Of a DNA stretch of 64,000 nucleotides, positions 31,525 to 42,870 are shown in pieces. How positions within the stretch are numbered: position 1 is the first letter of the stretch; each line of letters starts with the position of its first letter. Made by a program: the position numbers and the translations under genes. The notes below the pieces were generated by a model. It saw only the letters and a program-made list of their open reading frames with translations. It ran no database searches and had not been told where the DNA came from. The DNA is from Corbicula japonica (taxonomy: Eukaryota > Mollusca > Bivalvia > Venerida > Cyrenidae): contig JAZAYU010000010.1 of assembly GCA_038501625.1 (NCBI GenBank), forward strand, positions 310,001 to 374,000. Direction: 5' to 3'.

Positions 31525-34500
31525 GTAAGTACTTTAATGTGTCTACGCATTTCGCCCTTATTTTATAGCCTGCTTCTTATTTGAAAACAGGAGTCCATAA
31601 TCATTTAAGTCTATAACCCCTGGCATAACAAATATGGATTGAATCAATGTGTGATGCGTTCTTTAGGATAATCGTGTGACAAATATGTTGAATTTTAAGT
31701 GTTTTATTCCCAAATGGTGTTCACGCTTGTTTTTCAACAACCAAATCTTTTTCATATTCGATCAATTATCAATTCTTTTCTATTATTCTAATTATGAATA
31801 ATTCTTAAAAAATTTCGGAAAATGTTTACTGGTGTAAATGTTTCTTTTTGAATCGCGAATCGACGAAATAGATTGAAGGGGTACTAAGAAAAAGACAATT
31901 GACATTTTCGCCGATCCTGGTGGTAAAAGCTTCGTGTCTAGCGACATCGCGAGACTCGAAGTTATTAGCGGCTAATATTTTTTCCACGTACATGAGAACA
32001 TATTTTATTGTAAAATTAAAACCGAGACTGTCTCGATAAATAAAATCATCCGCAGTTAAGTCCACGATAAGTATAAATATCAAAGAATACTTAACAGATG
32101 ATACATGTTTACAAATTGAATGTATAAAATAACGACTACAGACAAACCTGCGTGCACTTTTCTGACTGTCTTACAAACGAATTCAAAATAATTAGAAATA
32201 CATGATTTACACATAAGTACGTATGTGATGGTTATTTCCGTCAACAATTTAAGCTTCATACCAAATATTCGTGAAATGAACTAAGAAATTTATTAAATAC
32301 AATGACCCTATAAATTATGCAGCACAAGTTATCTGAGTGTATTTAAAGATTTGAAAGGTACATGTATTATGTTTAGATTTTCGTTGTTAGACTAATTAAA
32401 CTGTACTTTTTTTCATTTTAGACAAAGGCAGTGAGTGTGAAGATGTAAGTGGAGTGATAGAAAGTGGCAAGTTCCTGGTCACCAACGATGATTTCGATAT
32501 TGTAAGCACGTTTGTTTTTGTTAACCACATCGGTTATTACTACCAGCTGTAACTGTTCGGTGGCATATGGATGACTTTATATGGATGAAAATGAAGGAAT
32601 GTGAATCACCTTAATAATATCAAGATCAAGAAGTAACTACCGGTTGCTACCTTTAAAAAAGGTGAAATATGCATATCAGGAATCGCCACATTCAGAAAAA
32701 CAGCCTCCCCACACAATCAAGAAGACGAGAGGGAGAGAGCATGGTTAATAAAATGATCAAAAAAGACACCACAAACAATAATATTAACAAAAATGAGAAC
32801 CCTAGGGGTTATCGCCTTGGAACAGTCAGTGGCAAATCAAATTGCCACTGGGGGTTTAAACCAGGTTCTAGGGTAAGCCTAATTCCGGTTTTTTGCAATG
32901 AACCGACTGACGTCTTCTTAAACATTTTCAAACTTTGAACAATTAAACGTTTCTGTCTTAAAATAATTTACTGGCAACTTTCAATTTCTGACCCGACGAA
33001 AAAGTAAAACTGCCTTTAACATGTTTTCCGATTGGCTGTTATAAAAATGTGTTTGATTTATTTTATCGTTTAAAAAAATTGAGCTTAAAAGTTTGGCAGC
33101 TTAAAAGGCCTAGTACGAAAGCAAGTTTTTACCTAAATTTGCTAGAAAGTACATATAATATTGCCTTTATGCCATACCGAATTGTTTACATGTCATCAAT
33201 GTACTTTACTGTAAAGGCAGTAACTTTCTATTGACGGTTAGTATATTATATATAATTAGGTGTTTGCGCTTCTATGCTTTAATCTATAAAATGCTTTTGC
33301 GTAAGTTGTTTGTGTTTGTCATTAAACTTCAAGTTGATTTTTAACTTGCAATTAATTTGATTTGTTTCAGGTGTATAAAATATCTCTTGACAATGTAATC
33401 GCCTTCCCTGCAAGTTTCTGTGAAGGTATTTTAATAATTAGAGTCTGACGTACACGTTAAATATAACACTAGTATTGTAAATTTATTTTTGTTATAAAAG
33501 TTGTGTTTCGTTTATCCTCTTAATATGATCTCTCTCTGACGGAACTCATTTACACTTCCTAAAAAAGGTGAAATATGCATATCAGGAATCGTCACATTCA
33601 GAAAAACAGCCTCCCCACACAGTCAAGAAGAAGAGAGAGGGAGAAAGCATGGTTAATAAAATGATCAGTTTCAAAAAAGACACCACTAACAATAAACAAA
33701 AATGAGAACCCGAGGGGTTACCGCCTTGGAACAGTCAGTGGCAAATCAAATTGCCACTGGGGGTTTAAACGAGGTTCTAGGGTACACCAACCTCACACTT
33801 GCCCAAACAGGTTCTCATATCAAAAAACAAGTACAAGTTGTCTTGGTGAAACCACTCCAACCCACTTATCGGCTCAACAATGTTGCATGCAAAAGCACAC
33901 AAACATATAAAACATAAGAAGCTAATAGCATTGCAAAGCCAAAGTGCGGGTACTCAAGGCTGTAACCCTTTTGTTAATTAAATATGGTGTCTTATTTAGA
34001 AAAGATCATATACACATATATTTCCCTTCCTGCTTGCTGTTTATTGGCTGTGTCAGGAGGCTGTGTTCTCTGAATTAGCCATATTCTTTATAAAAATAAT
34101 TTCTATTTTCATCATAAATCAGGTTACATTTACGGGAGTGGATTCCCAAGCGGACCAGATTTCCATGACAATGATCAAGCATTACATAACTCAATGTACT
34201 TTCGTGGACATTTGCGAAGAATGTTTGGAAACTTTTCAAACGCATTCGATTCTCGAATAACACAACATTAACGTCTACAAAACCAGTACGAACTGGTTAT
34301 CGCTCATCGCATGTATATGAAAAGTAGAAATATGCATTTCAGGAATCGCAACACTCAGAAAACACACCCTACCCCACGCAGCCAAAAAATTGAAAGTAAA
34401 AGAAAACATAGGTTTATAACAATATTATAAAAGTGAAATATGCATATCAGGAATCGCCACACTCACAACTCTTCACTTCGATCTGGAGCACTTTTATTTA

Positions 34501-37500
34501 TTTTTTACAACAAGTTTCCAACTTCTGTTAGTTAAATTATGCATGCAACTTATTCTTGATGTGCATTAAATTTTATGTATTGCAATATTATTCTAAACAC
34601 GTTTGGAAAAGTTTGTGAAGTAACGATATATAAACAGTCGTTTCTTATCCTCGTATAGAGCTTAACATTGTGGTCAAATCAGTACAAATTGTCATTTAAG
34701 GGAGAAGCAGACGTCAAAGCAGTGGGGGCAGTTTGACTGGCAATTTGGGATTTGATGGCGGACAAATGACAGGCGGTCTTACTGGAAGTCTTAACACGGG
34801 ATTCGGAAATTTCAATGGCACATTGAACTTAAATCCAGATGGTTCAGTTAGCGGGGGAGCTAATGGGACCATAACGGGACCAGGCGGATCTCAGGTTAAT
34901 GGAAATGTACAGGTGGATCCTAACGGACAAGTGAGTGGTGGTGCAAGTGGAACAGCAAATTTACCGGGAGGATCGCAGCTTAACGGCAATGTGCAAGTAG
35001 ATCCAAATGGACAAGTTAGTGGGGGCGCAAGTGGCTCATTAAATTTACCAGGGGGATCACAAATAAATGGCAATGTGCAAGTAGATCCCAATGGACAAGT
35101 TAGTGGTGGCGCAAGTGGAACAGCAAATTTACCGGGTGGATCACAGCTTAATGGAAATGTGCAAGTAGATCCAAATGGACAAGTAAGTGGTGGTGCAAGT
35201 GGATCATTTAATCTACCTGGCGGAACGCAGCTTAACGGCAATGTTAAAGTAGATCCAAATGGACAAGTTAGTGGTGGAGGCAGCGCATCAGTGACCACTG
35301 GCAATGGTAACACATTTGGTGGCAATTTCAATGTTGACTCGAACGGACAAACCAGTGGCGGAATAAATGGCAACTTCAACACTGGATTTGGTAACTTTAA
35401 TGGAAACATGAATTTTAATCCTGATGGCTCTGTTAGTGGAAGCGCAGGCGGAACTGTAAACGGCCCAGGTGGATCTCAGTTTACCGGAAATATTCAGGTC
35501 GATCCAAACGGACAAGTAAGCGGAGGCGGAAGTGCTTCTGTTACGACTGGTAACGGCAACACCTTTGGCGGCAATTTTAACGTCGATGGCAATGGACAAA
35601 TGACTGGTGGTGTGAATGGGAACGTAAACACGGGATTTGGTAATTTCAATGGGAACATGAACTTCGGTCCAAACGGTCAAGTCAGTGGCACAGGAAGCAT
35701 GACGGTCAATGGCCCAGGAGGATCCTCTTTGACAGGCAGTATCACATCACAAAACGGTCAGACAAGTGGCAGCGCTTCCGGAACACTTAACACTGGTTTC
35801 GGATCCTTTACTGGAAATTTGGGAGTTGACTCGAATGGTCAAGTTTCTGGAAGTGGAAGCGGGAATTTTAACATGGGAAATTTTGGGACTGGTCAAATGA
35901 GTGGGAACGTTCAGGCAGGTGGAGGAAGTTCTCCATCAGGAAATTTCCAGATGAATATGCAAGGAATTCCTGTCGGACGTAAGTAATTGAACTGTCGTCG
36001 GACGCAAGTAATTAAACTGTCGGACGTAAGTAATTGAACTGTCGGAAGTAAGTAATTGAACTGTCGGACGTAAGTAATTGAAATGGCCCTATAGGCAATG
36101 AGAGGCATATTGAATATTAATATTGATTAAACAGAACAAAGCCGTTTACCTTTGATAAGTCAAAATCTTTACTTTTCCAATATTTATTTGATATCCACGT
36201 CTAAAACCTACCAGAGGAACTTTTATTAATGTTATATAGATAGAAAAAAAAGAAATACACGACAATTTAACTTGATTCGCAACCAAAAAGATAAATTGAT
36301 TAATATTGTTGGAACATTCCTTTAACATGAACTGAAATAAAACCTCTTTGATACCAAAACAGAATCGTTTAAAAGAATCTATTTAACTTGACAATAAACC
36401 ATCACTTAGCCTAATAGGGAGCGAGTTGGGTTAGATGAAACATGCTTATGGGTCTATGAATGAATCGCACTGTGTGACTTTAACAAAATACATTTTGACA
36501 TGTGGTATACCTTCTCTATTTATGAAATAATTATTGACTTCCTTAACAAATCACATGAACAGTATTTCATAATTTCTAATATACATGTACCTTACAGCAC
36601 ACTTATACATACTTTCAGAATCTGGAACCGGTTATAATCCTTCAACGTTCTTTTCGCAAGGTAAAGATTTTTATTATAAACTATAACTCGTGTTAAGTTG
36701 TTATTTTGTTGTGTTTTTTTTACTCAGAGTAGTAGTAGTATTTTAATTAATATATGTCTAGGTAAACATTGACAAGTGTTAATAAATCCATGTAAAAGCC
36801 CCTTGAAGAAGGGGGGTTTATCCCCCTGAAACGTCGGGAATAAATATTTGTGTTTTAGTGAACAGTCTTCATATTGTGTTTCATGAGATATTTTTGAAGA
36901 ATCGAATAAAAAGTTCTTTGCAAAAGAAATCGGGAGCTCTATGATATGCAGGATTTATATTCTCAGATCCTCTGTCTAAATTCTATCCTTTTAAGTTCCG
37001 CCCATTGTTTTCTCGTTTAGGGCAAATATATTTTTATCTGGGGACCATTGGCTGCTGAACATGGAATGGTATTAATCTGAAAATACCGCATTAAAGGTTC
37101 CATGTTCGGTTGAGATGGATCAAAGTTGTACTGTGTAATTATTGAGTTGCGCTCAACCGGGGCTAGGCGGCGTGGGCAGTTACATGCATTTCCATTACTG
37201 CTCTTGAACAGACTCAGCCAAACTTGCCTGCAATATTTTCATACGTGTTGTGTTCGGTGGCTTTAAGATTTCTCTTTTTATCTATATCATACAAAAGGAA
37301 AGAAGGCTGGATTGAGAAATCAAAAAAGATGCTAAAAACAACCAGTTTATGTCGACCACAATTTCACACTTGAATTTTATTTCTGCTAACAAGATTTTAC
37401 CTACAGTTTTAAACATGATTTAATTTATTGTGTCTTCAGACATTATCAAGAACACAAAGAACAATCTTTAAATGCAGACTTTTCGTTTTTTCACTGTGTG

Positions 37501-40500
37501 CGGAATTCACTGTATATAAACCGATTGTATTAACTGCCGGATATAGCAAGCTAATTGAAAAACAAAGACAATGTGGATTGCATGTTACTGTCTATTTGCC
37601 ACGGACACATATATAAGCGTCTCGTGTTTTTCTGACAAAATGCGTTTACTTCAAAAAATATATTTTATGTAACTTGATCTCCCTAAATTGGAAGAGAAAA
37701 CGGATGAATTCAACAATGTATCGCCGTTGTATTCAACGCCCGTTAAGCGTTATTATTTTGTTTACTATTTTACTTCCTTCCAACATATGTTTAAAACTAA
37801 AATTTATTGTAATCATTCGTATATTTCTTTTATCAGTCCTGGATTTAATTTATTTTATGTTTAATAACTAGAAATCATACTTTGAACACGACCGTGTTAC
37901 TGTTAATTGTCCCTATATATTTGACACAATATTCCCATTCCCATTCTGCCCAGAAAACGATGGTGACATATTGAGGTGTGAAAACTTGTTTGATATCTGA
38001 CATTTGAGGAGACTTAAAATTAATTATCTCAAATCATCAAATTGAACTTAACTGTTATTGTCACTTCAAGCGTTAACTTTTCGGATACCTAAAAATTTCA
38101 GTCCCATATTTTTATAACTATAATTTGTAGCGTTGAAATGGCAGATCATGTAGTAGTTTACGTCTTATTCATGTTATTATAAACATCTTTTTTATATAAA
38201 ATCGTCAGCCATAGTCAATAAACATTAGTTTAAGTCGCATTTCATGAATATCTACGTGTTACGGGAATGATGTAGAAAGAAGATAAAATGTCCGCAGACC
38301 TCCAAAATCTCAGGATTTTATCTGAAATCTCCGGACCGTAAGGTTCTTCTCCGGATCTAAGGATTTTCAGGCAAAATCTCAGGATTTAAAAATATTGAAA
38401 AGGATAATTAATGAAACATAAATTTAACTGAATTTAGAATGGGTTTTACAATTATATTAATTAATATTAAGAAACTTGGTCTTGGTCACGGCTCCAAAAT
38501 TTCCTGTTTATTGACAGATTACGTCATAGTGACACGATGCCTCGGGCACACATGTACACAACAGCTAACTGTCATAAAACTAAACTCAGACCTGAAAATC
38601 GCAGTCCCGTTCATTTGTTTGGTCCATGGTCATTTTGATTTTAAACAGAAATAAAAATATTATATTTCAAAACCTTCAGCGACAACAATTACGGACTTCA
38701 ACATCAAAATAGTTTTTTATTAAAAAAAACAAACAAACTCTCTGGATTTTTTTTAATAGTTTTGGTTGGCCTGCCGTCCGGCAATATTCGTTTGGTTCAA
38801 TCAATTTAACGATTTCTCGGGTTGTAGCTGGAATCATCCTATTATGTAAATACGTAATATTTTTTCTCAAAAGCAAAACACGCAAAACACATATCAACCT
38901 AGTCGCCGACGAGCTACATAAGAATATAATTATGTCTCATTCCACTATAAATTATAGCGTTACAAAAAAAATGCCGTAAAACGGTAAAATGTCCGATAAT
39001 GTTCGTCTGAATTGTCAATTATACAGATTTATTTTTAGTAAACACAATTCCCGTGTGTATTTTCATAAAAAACCCAAACAAATCCGTTGGATACTCGCGT
39101 CCTGAAAATACCGCGATAAACAATGTTTAAAATGCGCATAAACTTTCTTGATGTGCTTGTACATGATCATAACGTTTTTTTTTTATTCTTCGTTGTTTGA
39201 CTGAACTTACTTATTTATAAATTTGAAATGATTAATCAACATGTTCTTAATTTTATAATCACGTAGTCATATTAACAATAGTAAACGATGCCCCCTCGCG
39301 TGCATTTATCGACTAAATATGCTCTTCAATTTTAAAGAGCTTTAAGGGGAGGTAACAATGTGAAAGAACTCTATTCGTAAATAACACAGTGAAAATGGAA
39401 TTATTAGGATCATTTTAAGTACCTTCAACAAAAACAAATAAGTTATATTTTGTATAGTTATTGTTGGTTGTAATACCATTTGTTTTGCGCATATATAGGA
39501 ATAAAACTTTAAAAATTGCATTTAATCACAAGAAGGTTTGGCAAATGACCCACATGATTGAAGAAAAAAAATGTTATTCTCTACAAATAAACGCTTCGAT
39601 AAACAAAAGTAATATGACTCTTTTGCATTAATATAAAGATAATTACATTACAATATTGATTTAAATGAATAGTTAGCGTTAATTATTAAAATGTTTCAGG
39701 GGTGTGTTTCGTAATGACTGTATCTTCTAAAGCATTAATATACTATCATTTAGAGCGAACATACCTATTTCTGTTGTATCTTCGTAGAGTGATTTTCCAA
39801 TAATCTGTATCATTTATGGCGTTGTGCATTTGCATATTTTATCAATTTTATGTTTTTATATGAGATGGAGGAGTTCGTCTACATATATTGTCTGTATGTA
39901 TATTTGGAGAAAAAATAAAACATTGCGTACGAAGAGAAGAACTTAAAAACAATGAAACAGAATGATAAAACAACAGTCATTATTGGTTATTGTTAATTTG
40001 GAGGCTTGTATAAAAATTAAACTGTCAGGCCCAACTCAGCTGGGCGACCGTATATTTTTTTTCATACAAACCTCAAAAAATAAACTAAAGCTATTTTTGT
40101 AACTAAATTCGCCTAAATTGCCATATATGGGTTTACACAAATTAGTTGTCAAAAGGTAATTTAATGGCTAGTATAAATGTATTATGAGAATATGTTAGAA
40201 AGCGAATTCGTTAATTTCTTTAACTGAAAACAGCATAGGAACATATCTGACTTTCAAGTGAAGACCTTTGTGATAGTCAATTATTGGGCGGAAAACAAGA
40301 CATTAATTAATGTCGTTTGCTAAAGTTCTATTTGACCTTTTACTCCATGGAATATGGAGTACGTTGTTTTTGCTGTAAACTGTTTGCTATTACATTTAAT
40401 ATTAGAATATTTCTGAAATCAAGTGACCATAGTATATCCCGATCAAATGCTATGGATGTTGCAGATGGTGATGATCTACATTTATCTTACATTGAGTAAA

Positions 40501-42609
40501 TGGGTTCAGCATTTCACGTTTATCATCGGCTTAAAATATCAATATTTAAATAACTTGCTTTGCCTCAGAATTACCTGCAAACTTTAAATACTCGTCAACG
40601 AACTGTATGCGTTCACTATTTAATACTCGACCAAAATATTTCGGAAAAAGACCTATAATAGATGAAAAGGGTACTTTGAAAGCCACCGAAACCATAAATT
40701 TATATGAAAATATTGCAGGCTCGGTTTGATTGAGCCTGTTCATGGGCAATAATCGAAATGCATATTACTACCCACGCCAGCTAGCCCCGGGTTGAGCGCA
40801 ACTCAATATTAACACTAATAAAAAGTACAATTTCTATCCATCCCAAACGATGGTATGCATACATGTATGGCAGTGAACATGGAACTTTCAATTCGGTATT
40901 TTCAGATTAATATCATTCCATGTTCAGCTGCGTATATATGTATAACTGTGAATCTTTAGTTTCGAAACTATTACTTAAAACAAACCTTAGAATATGTTAA
41001 TCGAATCCAAAACATTTCTGGAAAACATTAATTACCGCGTTTTGTAAATTATAGTTCTCAGAACGGCATGTCTGTTAAACGCACTGATTCTAGGTCAACT
41101 GTTACTATTGAAGTCAGGTAGATTCGATTGTTTCGTGCCGCCGCAGTATATAAAGGCACAGAGGCCCTTATATTTCATAACGTATCAAATTTCTGTACGA
41201 AGCACTTAAAATACATGATTTTACATCAAATATTTGTTCTAAAATATTCAGAAATCATCTTTAAAAAATCGCTATAACTGATACACATAGATCACTAAAA
41301 ACATACACATGATTGAGTTAACATGTTAAATAAATGATACAGTCTAGGTCGTACCTGGATGCATGTTTGGTCTAATGTTTTGATGTAAAATTGATCAGCT
41401 AAGGCGTTCTAATTATTGTAATAATACAAATTATATATTAAATCATCGCTAGCATGAGAATACCTCTCTAAACCTGTTACATCTGTTATAGGTATTCTAC
41501 CTTTTAATGAAATTCGGAATTTTCAACATGGTTAGAAACCCGATTAAATAATGGTAAAAAACGTAACGGGCATTTTTCTGTAAAAATGGTGAAATATGCA
41601 TATCAAGAATAGTTCGTTAAAATACCGAATTTCAACGCTCTGTTAAGTAATGTTTTAGATCAATGATGTTAATTCTTAACATTGTATTATCTTCATTTAT
41701 TCTGATACTGTTTTATCATAATAGTTTCAATGATTCTTAAGTGATTGTGTGTGCTTTTATTTAAATGTGCTATTTTTATACATGTATGTTTTTATGTAAA
41801 TGTTATGTAAAACGCCATTGAATACGTGCACATAAAAATAGGAGTTTAATTAAATTAAGAAGTTTCAAGTTTCAAGTTTCAAGTAATGGGTGAAACCAAA
41901 TCGAAAATTTCGGGTTATCGCTGGAAGACTATAACGGAAAATTCCGTAAATCAATTAATTTAATTGAATGTCATTAATTTTTATGCCATTTTTCATTATT
42001 AAGTAATTACTAGGTAGATACAGGTATTTTTTTTTAAATAACGAATAACTGTTTTGAAGCAACTTTTTTTATTTTGACAATGAAAGATGAAGAAACAGCA
42101 ACACTGTAATTAGATTTGTTTTCTTAAAATTTGACTTTGATTAAAATACTAATTTTCTTATCAGATTATCTAAGTCACATGTAAAAGATTCTTACTATAT
42201 GGCATTTGAGAGAAAATATGCAATGCATTCAAAGGACTTATAGGGTAAAAATACTGATCGATGATTCCGTTTTCTTCTAAATAGCCACCAGAGTAAGGAC
42301 TTTTTAATAAAAAGAAATACAAATCCACGGGTCTTCGACAAAAAAACAGGGTCGGGTTTTGGAAAGCGATTTCTTTGATACGTTTAAATAAGTTTCGGGC
42401 GTCCTCCAGTAAATTATGGCCAATTTTTGAGAAGTCAAAATTTTGTCACGTTTAAATACGTTATGATCGTGGAAAGGATATATAGTGGAATTGGTACAAT
42501 ACAATTGCAAAAGCTTATGCATACAAGAAGCTGAAAAGTCATTCATTTGTTTATTGCAGCTGGTGTAGATGAATTCATGAAACAGATGCAAAGTCAGATG
42601 GCAGGATAA
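31434..42609 (+). CDS. Secreted Gly/Asn-rich repeat protein, six exons
   Basis: Assembled from splice sites. Exons: 31434-31524 (ATG), 32422-32501, 33371-33425, 34701-35978, 36619-36660, then 42560-42609 (favoured) or 37954-38000 (alternative). Phases agree at every join and the total is 532 or 531 codons including stop. Exon 1 encodes a signal peptide (MRFLSK, then hydrophobic FFIFSSVWVLGLCF) and ends CTG|GTAAGT. Exons 2-3 encode a short acidic region (residues 31-75, with two of its Cys in ECED and FCEG). Exon 4 opens with GRSRRQ, a furin-type site (RSRR, residues 77-80), and then about 420 residues of Cys-free Gly/Asn/Ser/Gln-rich repeats. Last exon: GVDEFMKQMQSQMAG. The product is probably proteolytically released and extracellular. 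I recognise no named family. Matrix, adhesive, mucus or shell protein are possible roles by composition only. Confidence 0.7.
32660..32884 (-). repeat. RT retroelement 3' UTR copy in intron 2
   Basis: In reverse: GTGAAATATGCATATCAGGAATCGCCACATTCAG, CAGCCTCCCCACACAATC, GAGAGGGAGAGAGCATGG, GACACCACAAACAATAATATT, GAGAACCCTAGGGGTTATCGCCTTGG and GGCAAATCAAATTGCCACTGGGGGTTTAAACCAGGTTCTAGGG. It ends where the usual TGCACCAACC should start, so it is truncated. Confidence 0.85.
33563..33965 (-). repeat. RT retroelement 3' UTR copy in intron 3
   Basis: The longest clean + strand view of the family: from AAAAAGGTGAAATATGCATATCAGG to CCAAAGTGCGGGTACTCAAGG. It contains the inverted words GAGAACCC..GGGGTT / CAGGTTCTC and CAAATTGCCACTGG / AGTCAGTGGCAA that would fold in RNA. 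It is antisense to the host gene. Confidence 0.85.
34005..34470. repeat. Retroelement tail fragments in intron 3
   Basis: 34010-34075 carries a worn + sense tail (TTGGCTGTGTCAGGAGGCTGTGTTCTCTGAATTAGCC). 34325-34400 and 34430-34465 are - sense tails (AAATATGCATTTCAGGAATCGCAACACTCAG and GTGAAATATGCATATCAGGAATCGCCACACTCAC). No coding content. Confidence 0.65.
34701..35978 (+). CDS. Exon 4: furin site and repeat domain
   Basis: Acceptor GTCATTTAAG|GG; GG completes the Gly codon begun in exon 3. After RSRRQSSGGS come a lead repeat and five 28-residue units of the form (S/T)Q.NGNVQVDPNGQVSGGASG followed by (TAN or SLN/SFN)LPGG; the fifth diverges after VSGG. Two larger modules follow, built from GNGNTFGGNFNVD.NGQ and NTGFGNFNGNMNF.P(D/N)G. 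There is no Cys, very few charged residues apart from Asp, and frequent DPNG/DSNG turns. Regular alternation of short strands and turns suggests a beta-rich fibre or solenoid (inference). The exon ends GTCGGAC|GTAAGT. Read-through gives GRK and a stop at 35984-35986. Confidence 0.8.
35970..36082 (+). repeat. Five tandem copies of a splice-donor-bearing 22-bp unit
   Basis: Unit GTCGGACGTAAGTAATTGAACT. Donor-like dinucleotides fall at 35979 (GTAAGT), 36004 (GCAAGT), 36026 (GTAAGT), 36048 (GTAAGT, preceded by GGAA) and 36070 (GTAAGT). The first unit overlaps the last codons of exon 4; the rest lie in the intron. Any donor downstream of the first would include the TAA at 35984-35986. Confidence 0.85.
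36775..36880 (+). repeat. Hairpin repeat GGGGGGTTTATCCCCCTGAAACGTC, copy 1
   Basis: CCCCTTGAAGAAGGGGGGTTTATCCCCCTGAAACGTCGGGAATAAA, then TTTGTGTTTTAGTGAAC...TGTGTTTCATGAGA. A second copy in the same orientation is at 58825-58930. The unit has a strong stem-loop with TGAAAC on its 3' side and then an AATAAA word. Confidence 0.65.
37035..37280 (-). repeat. Hairpin-bearing 290-bp repeat, inverted copy
   Basis: The reverse complement of the family seen at 14190 and 40671: CTGAACATGGAATGG, AATCTGAAAATACCG, GTTGCGCTCAACCGGGGCTAGGCGGCGTGGGCAGT, ATTTCCATTACTGC and CAATATTTTCAT...CGGTGGCTTTAA. Located in an intron of the repeat-protein gene if the 42560 exon is used. Confidence 0.75.
37954..38000 (+). 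CDS. Alternative terminal exon of the repeat-protein gene
   Basis: A pyrimidine-rich tract ending TTCTGCCCAG precedes AAAACGATGG. In phase 1 it adds ENDGDILRCENLFDI and stops at 37998-38000. An AATAAA lies at 38217-38222. It could be the true last exon, an alternative one, or a chance open stretch. It contains a Cys, unlike the repeat domain. Confidence 0.35.
38217..38222 (+). terminator. Candidate polyadenylation signal AATAAA
   Basis: CAATAAACATTAG, 217 bp downstream of the stop at 38000. Relevant only if the 37954 exon is used. Confidence 0.35.
38223..40670. other. Intron or intergenic, no gene seen
   Basis: AT-rich. Near 38305-38390 the word AAATCTCAGGATTT and variants repeat three times with CCGGA. 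CAACTCAGCTGGGCG near 40030 forms a small hairpin. Open frames (38439-38654, 40317-40499) are not recognised. Confidence 0.35.
40671..40945 (+). repeat. Hairpin-bearing 290-bp repeat, copy B
   Basis: GTACTTTGAAAGCCACCGAA, hairpin 1 GGCTCGGTTTGATTGAGCC intact, hairpin 2 TGGGCAATAATCG...CATATTACTACCCA. Then CTAGCCCCGGGTTGAGCGCAACTCAATATT, TCCCAAACGATGG, CAGTGAACATGG, TCGGTATTTTCAGATTA and CATTCCATGTTCAGC. Confidence 0.85.
40946..42559. other. No gene seen; retroelement tail end at about 41583
   Basis: AATGGTGAAATATGCATATCAAGAATAG (about 41586-41613) is the end of a - sense retroelement tail. AAGTTTCAAGTTTCAAGTTTCAAGT (41860-41883) is a 7-bp tandem repeat. The 95-codon frame on - at 42304-42591 overlaps the candidate terminal exon and is not recognised. 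Confidence 0.4.
42560..42609 (+). CDS. Favoured terminal exon of the repeat-protein gene
   Basis: The acceptor TTTGTTTATTGCAG is strong. CT joins the G left by exon 5 to give Ala, then GVDEFMKQMQSQMAG and TAA. The Met/Gln-rich text resembles the end of exon 4 (FQMNMQG), which is why I prefer it. ATTAAA at 42651-42656 could be the polyadenylation signal. The intron before it would be 5.9 kb. Confidence 0.45.
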
Positions 42610-42769
42610 CAGTCAGTGTGATACTGATGTTTTGTTGTGAAAGTTTGTGGATTAAAGAACGGACATCGATGTATAGAACAATTATTTATTATCATTTTGA
42701 TAACAAATTTAAGATTGTCGTTAAACATATAATTTCAATTTAATACACACATACGTGTATTTATATTTG

Positions 42770-42870
42770 ATGAAAAAGTACAATATGCATACATGTATCA
42801 GGAATGGCCACATCCAGCAGACACAGTCTCCCCTCACAGCCAAAAAATACAAAGGAGAAGAGAGCATGGT
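42770..42870 (-). repeat. RT retroelement 3' tail
   Basis: AGTACAATATGCATACATGTATCAGGAATGGCCACATCCAG, CACAGTCTCCCCTCACAGCC, AAAGGAGAAGAGAGCATGG: the reverse of the family's last 100 bp. Confidence 0.75.

Noticed and set aside
34891..35680. Open frames of 172 and 130 codons on - opposite the Gly-rich exon
   Set aside because: They are complements of the GGN-rich repeat codons. The + frame has splice support on both sides and a signal peptide upstream.
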